A stretch of 64,000 nt of DNA, taken from positions 1,004,023 to 1,068,022 of the forward strand of contig CM035359.1 of assembly GCA_020137815.1 (NCBI GenBank). The letters are read 5' to 3'. Under the pieces are notes generated by a model. It made no database searches. It was not told the DNA's origin and saw nothing but the letters and a program-made list of their open reading frames with translations. Position numbers and translations under genes: made by a program. Every line of letters begins with the position of its first letter. Within the stretch, counting starts at the first letter, position 1. The DNA comes from Hormiphora californensis (taxonomy: Eukaryota > Ctenophora > Tentaculata > Cydippida > Pleurobrachiidae). Shown piece after piece: positions 1 to 36,999 of this stretch.

Positions 1-48
<48 letters not shown>

Positions 49-51
49 TCC

Positions 52-92
<41 letters not shown>
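1..92. repeat. (CT)n microsatellite at the window edge
   Basis: An almost uninterrupted run of CT dinucleotides with a few CCCT and TAT interruptions, continuing off the left edge. No coding meaning. Confidence 0.95.
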
Positions 93-100
<8 letters not shown>

Positions 101-1098
101 TTTTCAAGTACGTACCCTCTCCAAATCTATTATCCTATTCTCAAGTTGTATTCTCTAGGATCTCATCTTTCTTGTCCTCTACCTTTCATGGACTGGGATC
201 TATCCGTGACAGAAGCGTAAGTGACATAAATTTCAACAATAAATTTCAACAATCTCGATTTATCGGGCTGCTGAGGTAGGGATGAGGACCTGGTAATATA
301 CGATCTCACCCCTCACTTAGTTTAAACTTTAAATCTAAAGAATCTCCCCTCAATGCTGGACGCACCGACCCGACACACATTATGTAATTCAACATCGGTT
401 TGGACTTTTTTATTTGGCTGGAACTTGGAAGTGGATACATATTTGTTATGTTTTAACCCTCTTTTACATTTGTGTGTTTTGGGGGCGGGGCGCACGAAAC
501 ACAGTCTAGCTAGGCAAGATGCGTCACGTTTACTGCCAATGCGATATTAGGTGTGGTCCAGAAGATAGTAAGAAAGATAGAAGAAGTAAGTTAAGATGAT
601 AGAATGTAATACAGCAAGGTGCACCATTCACCGATACTTCATTGTTGATTTCTTGCAAAGTACATTAGTACATGCACGTACAATTGCACGTCCAACGTGT
701 ATTTAACATGTATTCCTTTTGCTTTCGTTAAATCATTAAGTCTGCAGTATAGTTTGCTAAATATGATCCTATTATCCTATTATGATCCTATTATCCTATT
801 ATGATCCTATTATCCTATTATGATCCTATTAACCCATGATCCTACTGGATTATGTCTGTAATACAAAATATCCTATTGGATAATGTCTGCAACATAAAGT
901 TGTGCTCTTCATTACAGCTGTTTAGCTATGTACATAATTGAAATGCTGTCTGAGACGTTATTTACTGATCTCTCATTCTCCTTTGGTAGCTCTGTCTACA
1001 AGGTCAACACTGTAATTCATGCCGCCGTATACTACCCCGATATTATATATCTGATTAGTAACTATAAACACACGTCATTATTGTGTTCGTTGTTGTAG
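93..1098. other. Stretch without a recognisable gene
   Basis: AT-rich DNA with stop codons in all frames apart from short chance ORFs. The only structure I see is the short tandem repeat at about 762-832. Confidence 0.6.
762..832. repeat. 19-bp tandem repeat, about 4 copies
   Basis: The unit ATGATCCTATTATCCTATT is repeated head to tail almost without change. It ends in degenerate single units (ATGATCCTACT, AATATCCTATT). Confidence 0.85.
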
Positions 1099-1198
1099 AA
1101 CTTAGGAACCGGCGATACTTTGTATCGATACTGTCTTGATCCTTTTTTTCGGGGAAAGGATCGAGATTGGGTCGATCCTAAGTATCGCCGGTTCCTAA
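1099..1198. mobile_element. Short foldback element (MITE-like)
   Basis: The left end TTAGGAACCGGCGATACTT is matched by its inverse near 1175-1196. The loop holds a second imperfect inversion (TCGATAC and GGATCGA runs). The size and terminal symmetry suggest a miniature inverted-repeat element. No superfamily can be assigned. Confidence 0.7.
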
Positions 1199-1339
1199 TG
1201 TAGATACTCAACACCGACAGCTGTATCTTAAGTTGTTGTCATGACAACTGAATCAATGGTCGTCACGGCAGCACCACCTGGCACTTTGCAAGGCCGTCGT
1301 CCCTACAGTGTTTACAGGTTCGGAAAAAGATGAGGACTA

Positions 1340-2322
1340 TAGAGAGAGTGAGATACTCTGAGATAGGAGAGAGTGAGATAGGGGAGAGTGAGAGAGTGAG
1401 ATACTCTGAGATAGGGGAGAGTGAGATAGGGGAGAGTGAGATGGGGGAGAGTGAGATAGGGGAGAGTGAGATAGGGGAGAGTGAGATAGGGGAGAGTGAG
1501 ATAGGGGAGAGTGAGATAGGGGAGAGTGAGATAGGGGAGAGTGAGATAGGGGATAGTGAGATAGGGGAGAGTGAGATAGGAGAGAATGAGATAGGGGAGA
1601 GTGAGATAGGGGAGAGTGAGATAGGAGAGAATGAGATAGGGGAGAGTGAGATAGGGGAGAGTGAGATATATGGGATAGTGAGATAGGGGAGAGTGAGATG
1701 GGGGAGAGTGAGATATATGGGATAGTGAGATAGGGGAGAGTGAGATAGGGGAGAGTGAGATAGGGGAGAGTGAGATAGGGGAGAGTGAGATAGGGGAGAG
1801 TGAGATAGGGGAGAGTGAGGTGGGGGAGAGTGAGATAGGGGAGAGTGAGATAGGGGAGAGTGAGATAGGGGAGAGTGAGATAGGGCAGAGTGAGATATGG
1901 GAGAGTGAGAGTGAGATAGGGGAGAGTGAGAGTGAGATAGGGGATAGTGAGATATGGGAGAGTGAGATAGGGGAGAGTGAGATAGGGGAGAGTGAGATGG
2001 GGGAGAGAGGGGAGAGTGAGATAGGGGAGAGTGAGATAGGGGAGAGTGAGATAGGGGAGAGTGAGATGGGGGAGATAGGGGAGAGTGAGATAGGGGAGAG
2101 TGAGATAGGGGAGAGTGAGATGGGGGAGAGAGGGGAGAGTGAGATAGGGGATAGTGAGATAGGGGAGAGTGAGATAGGGGAGAGTGAGGTAGGGGAGAGT
2201 GAGATAGGGGAGAGTGAGATATGGGAAAGTGAGATAGGGGAAAGTGAGATAGGGGAGAGTGAGATAGGGGAGAGTGAGATAGGGGAGAGTGAGATAGGGG
2301 ATAGTGAGATAGGGGAGAGTGA
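1340..2322. repeat. 15-bp minisatellite, about 65 copies
   Basis: The unit is GAGATAGGGGAGAGT with variants (GGGGAT, GGAGAA, GAGATATGG). Because the unit is a multiple of three it stays open in frames on both strands (GESEI repeats on plus, SPISL/LSHSP repeats on minus). The long ORFs here are a by-product of the period, not genes. It lies next to a (GT)n tract. Confidence 0.93.
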
Positions 2323-2331
2323 TAGAGTGTA

Positions 2332-2333
<2 letters not shown>

Positions 2334-2418
<85 letters not shown>
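2334..2418. repeat. (GT)n microsatellite
   Basis: An uninterrupted GT dinucleotide run directly following the 15-bp minisatellite. Confidence 0.97.
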
Positions 2419-2419
<1 letters not shown>

Positions 2420-2835
2420 GATAATATGTTATTTGGCTTTTGGCCAATGGGATTGAACAGGGACCGAAACCCGTAACTCTTTCATAATGTTGATGACAGT
2501 TGTCAAGAGGGGATAAATTCTGTTTAAATATTTAAAATTTTCAACCCAAATTCCCTCACCCACACCTCTACTCTCTTCAGACGAATTAGCGTGAGCAAGA
2601 CTAAAATATCCCCTCCGTTTATAAAAACTGCGAGCTATATGATAACATCCAGTCGCGTTAGTTTCCAGGTACAAAACGACCCCCCGCAACTTTCCCACCG
2701 TTTGATATACTAAACTCTCATGATATAGATCACGTACAGTGCTACATATTGTCAATAGTCAACATGATATTTATAATATTTTCCCTTTTTCTCTGTTTGA
2801 TGGTCCGATATCTGCTGACTTCTACTCAATGGCAG

Positions 2836-29143
<26,308 letters not shown>

Positions 29144-29149
29144 ATTACA

Positions 29150-29945
29150 TTGACTGTTGTTATGTATAAAGTGTAAATTAATTTCTCTCCTTTTCTAAAA
29201 ACCCCAACCAGCTTTGTTTTATACATCTCCTCTCTCTCTCTCCTAAACAAACTTGAGCGTGCTCCGATCGGTGGAGAGCTGCAAGCTGATCACCAAAAAC
29301 AGTGCTGCCCATGTACGTCAGCGGCGGTGTGTGTTCTACCCCCTCCGTACCCTCATGTGCTGGTTGCTATAGTGCCGTCACCTAATATGGGCATGCCAAG
29401 TGCTGAAATGATGGACTTTCATCTGTAGAACTGTTGCGCGCGTTACCGTTTTGTCAGTGCGCGCTCACTTATTACACACAACAAATCGCACTTTTTTTCG
29501 TATTATTATTCGTAATATGATCAATGAAAAAGAGCTCACATCACATAACAGAGAAACATATAAATACAAAAAACACTTTTTACATCTTTTAACACATTTA
29601 AATATCTAAAAAACTCTTGCCCACTTTATGATCAACTCGAATTGTCTCACACACTGATTCTCTAATTACACTTGTCATCTATCATTACACATGATGTGTT
29701 GTGCGAATGGCAGTCTAGCTTGGCAACACATGTGTCACAGTTTATCATTGCCTTGCTCGACCCTCTCTCCCCGGGTTAGAACATAACAAGTTCATCACGT
29801 GTGTACAGATAGTGTTCGTGTACCAGTGTTAGGGTCCTGGGGCAGTAGGTGGTGGTGGTGGTCCACTTGGTTCGGCCATGTGTGCCCTCCCTCGGCACCC
29901 TACAGCTCCTGCTCCCTCTGTCTCGTTGCAGCAATCCCAAACATT
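29150..29945. other. Intergenic stretch, no gene seen
   Basis: No ORF with coding character. It lies between the 3' end of the NSUN7-like gene and a minisatellite. Confidence 0.55.
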
Positions 29946-29954
29946 CACCTGGGG

Positions 29955-30625
29955 AGAGGGGTGGTAACTAGGGGCTGGGGGTGGTAACTAGGGACTAGAG
30001 AGTGGTAGCTAGGGACTAGGGAGTGGTAACTAGGGACTAGGGGTGGTAACTAGGGTATAGGGACTAGGGAGAGATAGCTAGGGAGTGGGGAGTGGTAACT
30101 AGGGACTAGGGAGTGGTAGCTAGAGGGTGGTAACTAGGGGCTGGAGAGTGGTATCTGGGGGCTGGGGAGTGGTAACTTTAACTAGGGACTAGGGGTGGTA
30201 ACTAGGGACTAGGGAGTGGTAGCTAGGGAGAGGGGTGGTAACTAGGGAGTAGGGAGTGCTAGCTAGGGACTAGGGAGTGGTATCTGGGGAGAGGGGTGGT
30301 AACTAGGGACTAGGGAGTGGTATCTGGGGAGAGGGGTTGGTAACTAGGGGCTGGGGAGTGGTAGCTAGGGAGTGGTAGCTAGAAGGGTGGTAACTAGGGA
30401 GTGGGGAGTGGTAACTAGGGACTAGGGAGTGGTAACTAGGGACTAGGGAGTGGTAGCTAAGGACTAGGGAGTGATAGCTAGGGACTAGGGGGTGATAGCT
30501 AGGGACTAGGGAGTGGTAACTAGGGACTAGGGAGTGGTATCTGGGGAGAGGGGGTGGTAACTAGGGGCTGGGGAGTGGTAGCTAGGGAGTAGGGTGTGGT
30601 AGCTAGGGAGTGGGGGAGATATATG
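29955..30625. repeat. Minisatellite with ACTAGGG units
   Basis: Variable 20-26-bp units of the form GGTAACTAGGGACTAGGGAG, alternating with GCTAGGG and TATCTGGGGA variants. About 28 units. G-rich on the plus strand. Confidence 0.9.
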
Positions 30626-30639
30626 GTGTGTGGAAGGTA

Positions 30640-31124
30640 TCTTAGTTAGGGGTGGTAGCGGGGAATTGGAGTCTTGGGAGGCCGAGGAGAAATGAAATGG
30701 TAGAAAGGTGTGTCTGTGTTTATGTGTAGGTATATATAAAGAGGCCTGCAACGAGGTAGGGGGAGATGGAAAGTGAGGAATGGAGCAGATCACGAGGCCT
30801 TGTTTTAATTGAATCATGAGAGAACGTGAGAGAAAAAAAGAAGATCGGACGTTCTCTCACTTTCAATAAATCACACGATCATGTCAAGAAATAAAGTCTC
30901 GTGTAACGTCATAAAGTTTGACAAGCAGAAATTTACAATCTTCACAACAAACCATCACAACACATTACACGATGGTTTGAAGTCACAGAATACACAATTT
31001 AATATACAAATACAATGGACTTATAAGTGTTGAATCAGAACCATGAAAACTCTATCATTCTATCACCCGACCAGCCCATAATCCCAGAGAATACGGTCTG
31101 TTTGTTTTAAAAAACTCTATTATA
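30640..31124. other. Intergenic stretch, no gene seen
   Basis: AT-rich DNA downstream of the minus-strand Cys/His gene. A weak ATTAAA-type signal on the minus strand is present near 31000. Confidence 0.5.
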
Positions 31125-31970
31125 CTACATCAAGCAGCACAGTTTTGATTTCGTTGTTTTCTCCTCATCATCTCCCCCACCATCTCTTTTCCCATCTTGA
31201 GAGGTCGAGGGTTCTCCCCCTTCTCCCTCACTACTACTGACCACAAATGTAGTCACACTAATTCTATCAAAATTGTCCTTTTCTCTTTTATTTCCTGACC
31301 CCTGATTGTTAGATCTCCTACTCTCATTAGACGCATCTTTAGAATTCCTACTAGATTCTTTAACGGTATCTAATCTCCCTTTCTCCTCTTTGGGAGGTGA
31401 CTGGAAGGTGACTGGGATGTGACTGGAAAACTGGCATCCAGGAGCAGTAGTATCACCATCAGTATTGAGATCTTGTGTTGCTCCACAACACTCCCAGCAA
31501 GTCACCTAGATACTTCCCCGCCAAGGGGGGAACACGCATTCAGAATGATATACACAAGAGAGAGAGAGAGAGATAATGATTATATGGTACACAGACAACA
31601 AACAACACACATGGAAATGGGTGCTTAATATATATATCTTGTAATTTACACACCTTCATCCAACCCCAGTCGATAACAGTGACCTTCCCTGGGTGCCACC
31701 TGCATGCCCCGACATGGTTCTCCCCCTCCCGATAATCTTCCTCACACCTGTAAAACAAATCAAAAAACTGAATCGACGGAATATTGGATGGTCAAAAGAA
31801 CGGTCGGAAATATAGTTGTTCCCAAACCTTTTGCATTTCAGGATTGCATTTGACATTCTTCGTGGGGTACCAGGCGGCTTCCTGACCCCGGCTTCGTCAA
31901 CTCCAGCGGGCGTGAGGGGTTTAGGTTGGCTGACAGTAACCACTTCCCCAGTCGGACCAAATGGGTTACT
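31125..31970 (-). CDS. Cys/His protein with half-CHORD-like motif and CaaX-like end (5' end missing)
   Basis: Three exons joined in frame: 31828-31970, 31654-31747 and 31125-31505. The first seen exon is entered through an acceptor, so at least one upstream exon is missing. The joined protein reads GACRWHPGKVTVIDWGW then MKVTCWECCGAT and, later, APGCQFSSHIP. This is the C-x2-HPG ... W-x-CC ... GC ... H pattern of the second half of CHORD zinc-binding domains. The tail is long, Ser/Lys/Glu-rich and disordered, and ends KSKLCCLM. CCLM fits a C-a-a-X prenylation box with Met in the last position (farnesyl type), so membrane attachment is likely. It follows the kinase gene on the same strand. A fusion with the kinase is not supported by phase. 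Function unknown. Confidence 0.65.
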
Positions 31971-32192
31971 CTGGGGGAGGGCAGGTTTAGGAATGTGTTA
32001 TACTACAACCTTTATATGAAGGGAAGGACTAAGGACCAATCAGATTTCAGTGTGGTAATCATAAATTGTTTTATTACCGCGAGACTGTCCGGTATTTCTG
32101 TCCGGCCCCATCGTTTCCTAGATGTCTTGTTGCCTCCAGCTGATGCCTGGTCACGGCTTATTCCAGAGATATACCCTGAAGATGGTAACTAT

Positions 32193-32301
32193 CAGGAACC
32201 GACCGAAACAAGTAAACAACCAATCAGAACTCGTTCATTTAGGTCACGTGACTGGTTATCAGCCAATCAGGGACCAGTATTCCTGATTCGGTCGGTTCTT
32301 G
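32193..32301. mobile_element. hAT-like MITE, copy 1, with 8-bp target duplication
   Basis: Element ends CAGGAACCGACC and GGTCGGTTCTTG. The flanks GTAACTAT (32185-32192 and 32302-32309) are an exact 8-bp duplication, the length expected for hAT transposons. Confidence 0.85.
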
Positions 32302-32663
32302 GTAACTATTAACAAATTGTTTTCTTTTTCTGTATCTATTGACTATAACAAGCAGAGGACTTTTTATCCCCTATCATTCTCAACACTCAACCACCAACAA
32401 TTCCCAGAGACATTGTGTCTTTTATTATTGAGTTTCTTTTTTTAAAACACAGCCATTATATCAACAAGCAGGAACACTGAGCTTTTCACAATCACATGCA
32501 CTGTATACAAGCACTCCCCAGAATACATGATAAATAAACTGATCTGTGGACTGTGACAATTGACCGAGATGGGAACATTTTGATTTTTGGGGACTAAGAC
32601 ACTTCCTCAAAGCACAACCTTATTTCAAAACTACTGCATTTAAAATTGGTTTTTTATTTATAT

Positions 32664-33060
32664 AAGGAACCATAATAAAGTTCAAGAGCCTCCAAGAGCG
32701 CACCAGGTCCAAGAGCACACCAGGACCAGGAGAGCACCCCATCCAGAAGAGACCGCGCGCAAGGGATACCACGCGCAGAAGAGCCCGCACGTGCAAATAC
32801 AACGCCGCGCTGGTCTCTTCTGCGCGTGGTGTCCCCTGCGTGTGGTATCTTCTGGATGGGGAGCTCTCTTTGATTTGGTGCGCTCTTGGAGTGGTCTCTT
32901 CTGGATGTGGTACGCTCTTGGTTGTGGTCTCTTTTGGGTGTGGTGCGCTCTCAGGTGTGGTCTCTCTTCGATAGGGTGCGCTCTCAGGTGTGGTCTCTCT
33001 TCGATGGGGTGCGCTCTTGGGTGCTCTTGGAGGCTCTTGAACTTTATTATGGTTCCTTAT
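32664..33060. mobile_element. Foldback element with degenerate inner repeats
   Basis: The outer arms AAGGAACCATAATAAAGTTC and inverse, GAGCCTCCAAGAGC and inverse. The inside consists of diverging TGGTCTCTTCTGG / GTGCGCTCT repeats. It lies downstream of the kinase stop, whose AATAAA (minus strand, 33043-33048) falls inside the arm. Confidence 0.75.
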
Positions 33061-33167
33061 TGCAACAAACTTTCATGGATCATTTTACATTTATGGTAAC
33101 GGTTTATCATTTTTACATAAACCGTTTTCTCTCTCTCTCTCTCTCTCTCTCGCATACACAACGCTCA

Positions 33168-36100
33168 CTAACCCGATTCTTGATTTGCTGCCGGTTTCTC
33201 CCCAGTTTTCACACGTCGCCCCACGGCAGGTGAAACAGCCGGTCCAGCAGCGGGAGGGGGTGCTGCCGATGCGGCAGTAGCAGGGGAAATCAGGCCAGGA
33301 TTATTCGGCGGCTCCCTTGGTCCCTCTCCTCCCGATTTTGAGGTCCCTGGAATGCGGGATCAATAACTAGATAATTAAATATATTGACGTGGAATGTGCA
33401 CTATAATCAAGATCATGACTCTGCATGCACTCTGCAGGCCACAACACTTACATTTGTTGACGACTGCTTTTGAGTTTTGAGCATATAAATTAGGGTTGTC
33501 CCTTGACGCTCGGAGTTGGTTGATCAGTGTTTGTGCAACGTCTCTTTCTCTACGTAACGATGTCAACTCTCTCTTTTCCCTGAAGATCAGTTGCAGTCGT
33601 GATGTTAGATATATAGTGCAAACAATTATTGATATTATACGATACACTTGCAATTATTGATATAATTCGCCTGGCTACCAGTTATCAAGTATTTGATAAG
33701 TGGTAGCCATACATGGAGTATATCGTATTACTTATAGAATGTACACGATTAATAATCAACTTTTGATATACATACCAAGTTGATACTACAATACCAGGAA
33801 CCGACCGAATCAGGAAATACTGGTCCCTGATTGGCTGATAACCAGTCACGTGACCTAAATAACGAGTTCTGATTGGTTGTTTACTTGTTCCGGTCGGTTC
33901 CTGCTCATGAGATTAACTTACCGTTCCTGTTCCAAACGAAGCTGTGAAACATTCTTGTTTGCTAGTTCATTTTCCCTCTTCAGTCTCTCCAGCGATTGGT
34001 TGACCGCCTCCCTCTCAGATCGCATTGTGTTCAACTCCGATATCAACTGAAGGAGTTGAGGATTTAACGAAATCAAAATCACAAGTCTTTCTTTTTGAGA
34101 AACTGGTTGGATATAAAACATATATATCACAGAAAGCTTGGTAGCGTGGGACTGATCCCTTTATCAGACCTCATATCCCAGCTCAGGGTGCTGGCCGCGT
34201 TTGAGAACCAAATTACCAAACTCAGTAATTAATATTACTGGTAATTAATTGGTCAATTATACCTGCTGAAGCTGTCCGACAGCGTCGTCCCGCTCTCTCC
34301 TTGCTTCCTTCCTCTCCCTCTCCGCACTCTGGCACCGATCAGTCAACATAGCAACTTTCCTTTGCAGCTCCTGCACATTGTACTCACCTGGGGAGACAAT
34401 TCTCAGTTGAATGTTTGTGGGTTTAGGAGCGGTCCAATTAAGAACACTTTGGGGAGCTGGTGTTTTACTATGAATTGGCTTCATCAGAACTTGAATGATT
34501 GGTCGTAAAACGCCTGAATTAGCAACACACCATTGCCTCAAATGTTCTAACCTTCTTTTTGGTGACATGAGGTAAGGATCCCAAATGCCTCCTTGATAGA
34601 GGGTCGAGTGGTTGGTTCAAAGCTGAGAAGCTGCCGAACAATAAACTGGAACTCTTGAGGATACGATGTCGGGAGTGATGGAATTTGTCGATCGTAATAC
34701 TGTATTGGGCGACCATACCTGATATATCGAGAGACACATGTAGAATTGATCTAAAGTAAGATGTGCCACTTGGACTGGAAATTGGACTAGCACAACTACA
34801 CTTACCTACAGGATTTATAAAAATATCGTGATAAATTAACTTTATTACGGAAACGTAAATGGTTTGAGTCTGATCAGCACCCCCTCACGCTTTCACCTAC
34901 AAACCGATAAAATGGAGCTATCATATTGAAGTTTGAACTTTTTAAAAACCCAATAAGTTTTGGCCCCAATTAATTACCTCACGGGGTACTCAGGAAAGGG
35001 ATGGCAGTTCCGAATCATTTCGTGTACCATACACCCGTACGCCCACTCTGTTTGTCTGAAGTAGCTAACCACAGCTGGACCCATTCCGCCCCGTTGTACC
35101 CTGTAAAACGAACAACATTTACACTAGGAACCGACCGAAACAAGTAAACAACCAATCAGAACTTATTTAGGTCACTTGACTGGTTATCAGCCAATCAGGG
35201 ACCAGTATTTTCTGATTCGGTCGGTTCCTTATTTACACATACGTTACTTTGCTTTATAATTGATGACTTTGCTGTGTTTTTATTACTAACAATGTGTTTT
35301 TATTACTTTAATAATATGTTTTAATAATACTACACTTATGTGTTTTTATTAGTATAGTGGGAAATAGAAGTGAGTTTAGAATACTTTGCGTATAATACTG
35401 CTAGACTACTAGAGCAAGTTTGATATTGATAAGGTCTCGATTTACATCTAACTACAGTCGGACCCCGATTTAGGGGCCCCCGATTTAGTGGCACCCCGAT
35501 TTAGGGACAGGATTTTTTTCCCCCGATATAGGAAATTAACCTTATTTGACCCCGATTTAGTGGACACCCCGATTTAGTGGACAAGAGCCTTTCCCCCGAG
35601 GGTGTCCCTAAATCGGGGTCCGACTGTATATTGGTTTGATATCACACAGTTGATAATATAACTGCAGTATTACCTGAAGAACTCGTTGAGCACCTCGGGT
35701 GAAAGATGGGCAGGATTCCCACCCGGCGGCTGGCCTCTAACCAGATCGATTCTCATGGACTCCGAATCGAACTGTAGCGCACATCCAAAGTCACAAATGA
35801 TGATATCGTCAGTGTCGGAGAGTAGCACGTTGTCAGGTTTGAGATCGAGATGAAGAACCCCCTGATTGAGATGATAGAGAATCATAAAAAGTGAACGAAT
35901 TTGTCACCGCGGTTATGTCCATGATTGTGTGCCCGATTTCACTGACATTGAATGTTAATTCGTGTATACCATCATATTATAAATGTTATGTACCTGTGAT
36001 TTTAAAAAGACAATCCCGTCTGCCAACTGCAGACAATACTTCATCCCAATGTTGACGGGAAGGGGCGTAGGAAGGTGGCTCCGTTTTCCACCGAAGTTGT

Positions 36101-36985
36101 TTTCATGGTAGTCCATAATGACGAACTGAGAGGAGTACTAAGGGATGAAGGATTGTGAAATTACTAGTAGCTTGCAGGAACCGACCGAATCAGGAAATAC
36201 TGGTCCCTGATTGGCTGATAACCAGTCACGTGACCTTAATAACGAGTTGTGATTGGTTGATTATATGAGGAGTACTAAGGGATGAAGGATTGTGAAATGG
36301 GTATTATTAGCAGCTTGCTACCTCTATCCTGCTGGGGGTTCAGTATCTAGAGATTAAGATGTGTTATATGAAGAGAGATTGTCAGTGTGCACGGTGACCT
36401 AAAGTTACATGACTCTAACTTTGGAAACTATATTCATATTTTTCAAACCTGTGACTGCATATTAGGAACAGGGTGTTTGCTTTGTCGGGCAATGGGTTCC
36501 GGAACGACATCAACAAACTGGGACCAATATCGAATGATGTGCGGATGTGTGCGGATACGTGATAAGATCTCCCACTCATTCTCAAAGGCATCGCGAATAT
36601 CCTTGGTACGGAGGGCGGAGTCATTGAAAAGTATTTTCACTGCATACAGTTTGTTGGGGAAGGGTAATCCACGTCTTGTGCACCTGAAGAAGGGGGGAGT
36701 TAGAAAACCTAAAATGTGACATGTACTCCTAATTGAACAGATATCATGTTACCTGATCAAATCTAAGTTCTAAACCTCAAATCGAACGTGGCAACACCAT
36801 ACATTTATCAAATCTCAACGAAATCCTTCAACTCACTTTGCAGATACTACGACGCCATTGTCCCCATTTCCTAAAATCCGGTTGAGTGCAAAATCTCCAG
36901 CTCTAGATGCACTCAGAATTCGTAGTTCAATGTCTCGCTTTTCGTGTAAATCGTTGGAATCCTTGGACCCTTTAACAGTAACCAT
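33168..36985 (-). CDS. PINK1-like protein kinase with C-terminal coiled coil
   Basis: Ten exons: 36837-36985, 36449-36683, 35994-36125, 35674-35861, 34978-35100, 34552-34718, 34263-34387, 33922-34046, 33452-33579 and 33168-33346. They sum to 1,551 nt (516 residues) with every junction in phase. Kinase motifs in order: ILGNGDNGVVVSAK (Gly loop), YAVKIL (Lys), FENEWEIL, VLHLDLKPDN (catalytic loop, HLD in place of HRD), CDFGCA, GGNPAHLSPEV and EWAYGCMVHEM, ending with FEPTTRPS near residue 320. The GGN before PEV and the C-lobe order resemble the PINK1 family. No mitochondrial leader is obvious. After the kinase comes a charged heptad-rich segment (QELQRKVAML to LRRERDVAQT), then a Pro/Ala-rich tail. 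An acceptor-like CACAG precedes the start, so a 5' non-coding exon is possible. Introns hold hAT-like and pogo-like MITEs. Confidence 0.85.
33795..33903. mobile_element. hAT-like MITE, copy 2
   Basis: Ends CAGGAACCGACCGAATCAGG and CGGTCGGTTCCTG. Same family as at 32193, in the other orientation. Its target duplication is no longer visible. Confidence 0.75.
35125..35230. mobile_element. hAT-like MITE, copy 3, with 8-bp target duplication
   Basis: Starts TAGGAACCGACC, ends GGTCGGTTCCTT. ATTTACAC stands exactly on both sides (35117-35124 and 35231-35238). In an intron of the kinase gene. Confidence 0.87.
35455..35626. mobile_element. Pogo-like MITE in a kinase intron
   Basis: CAGTCGGACCCCGATTTAGG to CGGGGTCCGACTG with TA on both sides. 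Closest in sequence to the copy at 11715-11895. Confidence 0.9.
36131..36301. mobile_element. Partial hAT-like MITE inside a 32-bp direct duplication
   Basis: CAGGAACCGACCGAATCAGG starts the element at about 36175. Its far terminus is missing (it stops at about GATTGGTTGATTATAT). A block of about 32 bp (AGGAGTACTAAGGGATGAAG...) stands on both sides, at 36131 and about 36268. In a kinase intron directly behind an exon. Confidence 0.7.
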
Positions 36986-36999
36986 TTTAACATCTATAT

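Noticed and set aside
1263-2447. Long ORFs on both strands (HTHTHT...SPLSHSP and GESEIGESEI repeats)
   Set aside because: They result from the 15-bp minisatellite and the (GT)n tract, whose periods keep frames open. There is no non-repetitive coding part.
29955-30625. Possible telomeric repeat because of many TAGGG words
   Set aside because: The units are irregular 20-26-bp minisatellite units with ACTAGGGA, not tandem TTAGGG.
31125-33346. Fusion of the kinase with the half-CHORD protein
   Set aside because: The only good donor near the kinase stop (after 33172) gives a phase that meets a stop at once in the 31970 exon. The kinase tail has its own stop and a downstream AATAAA.
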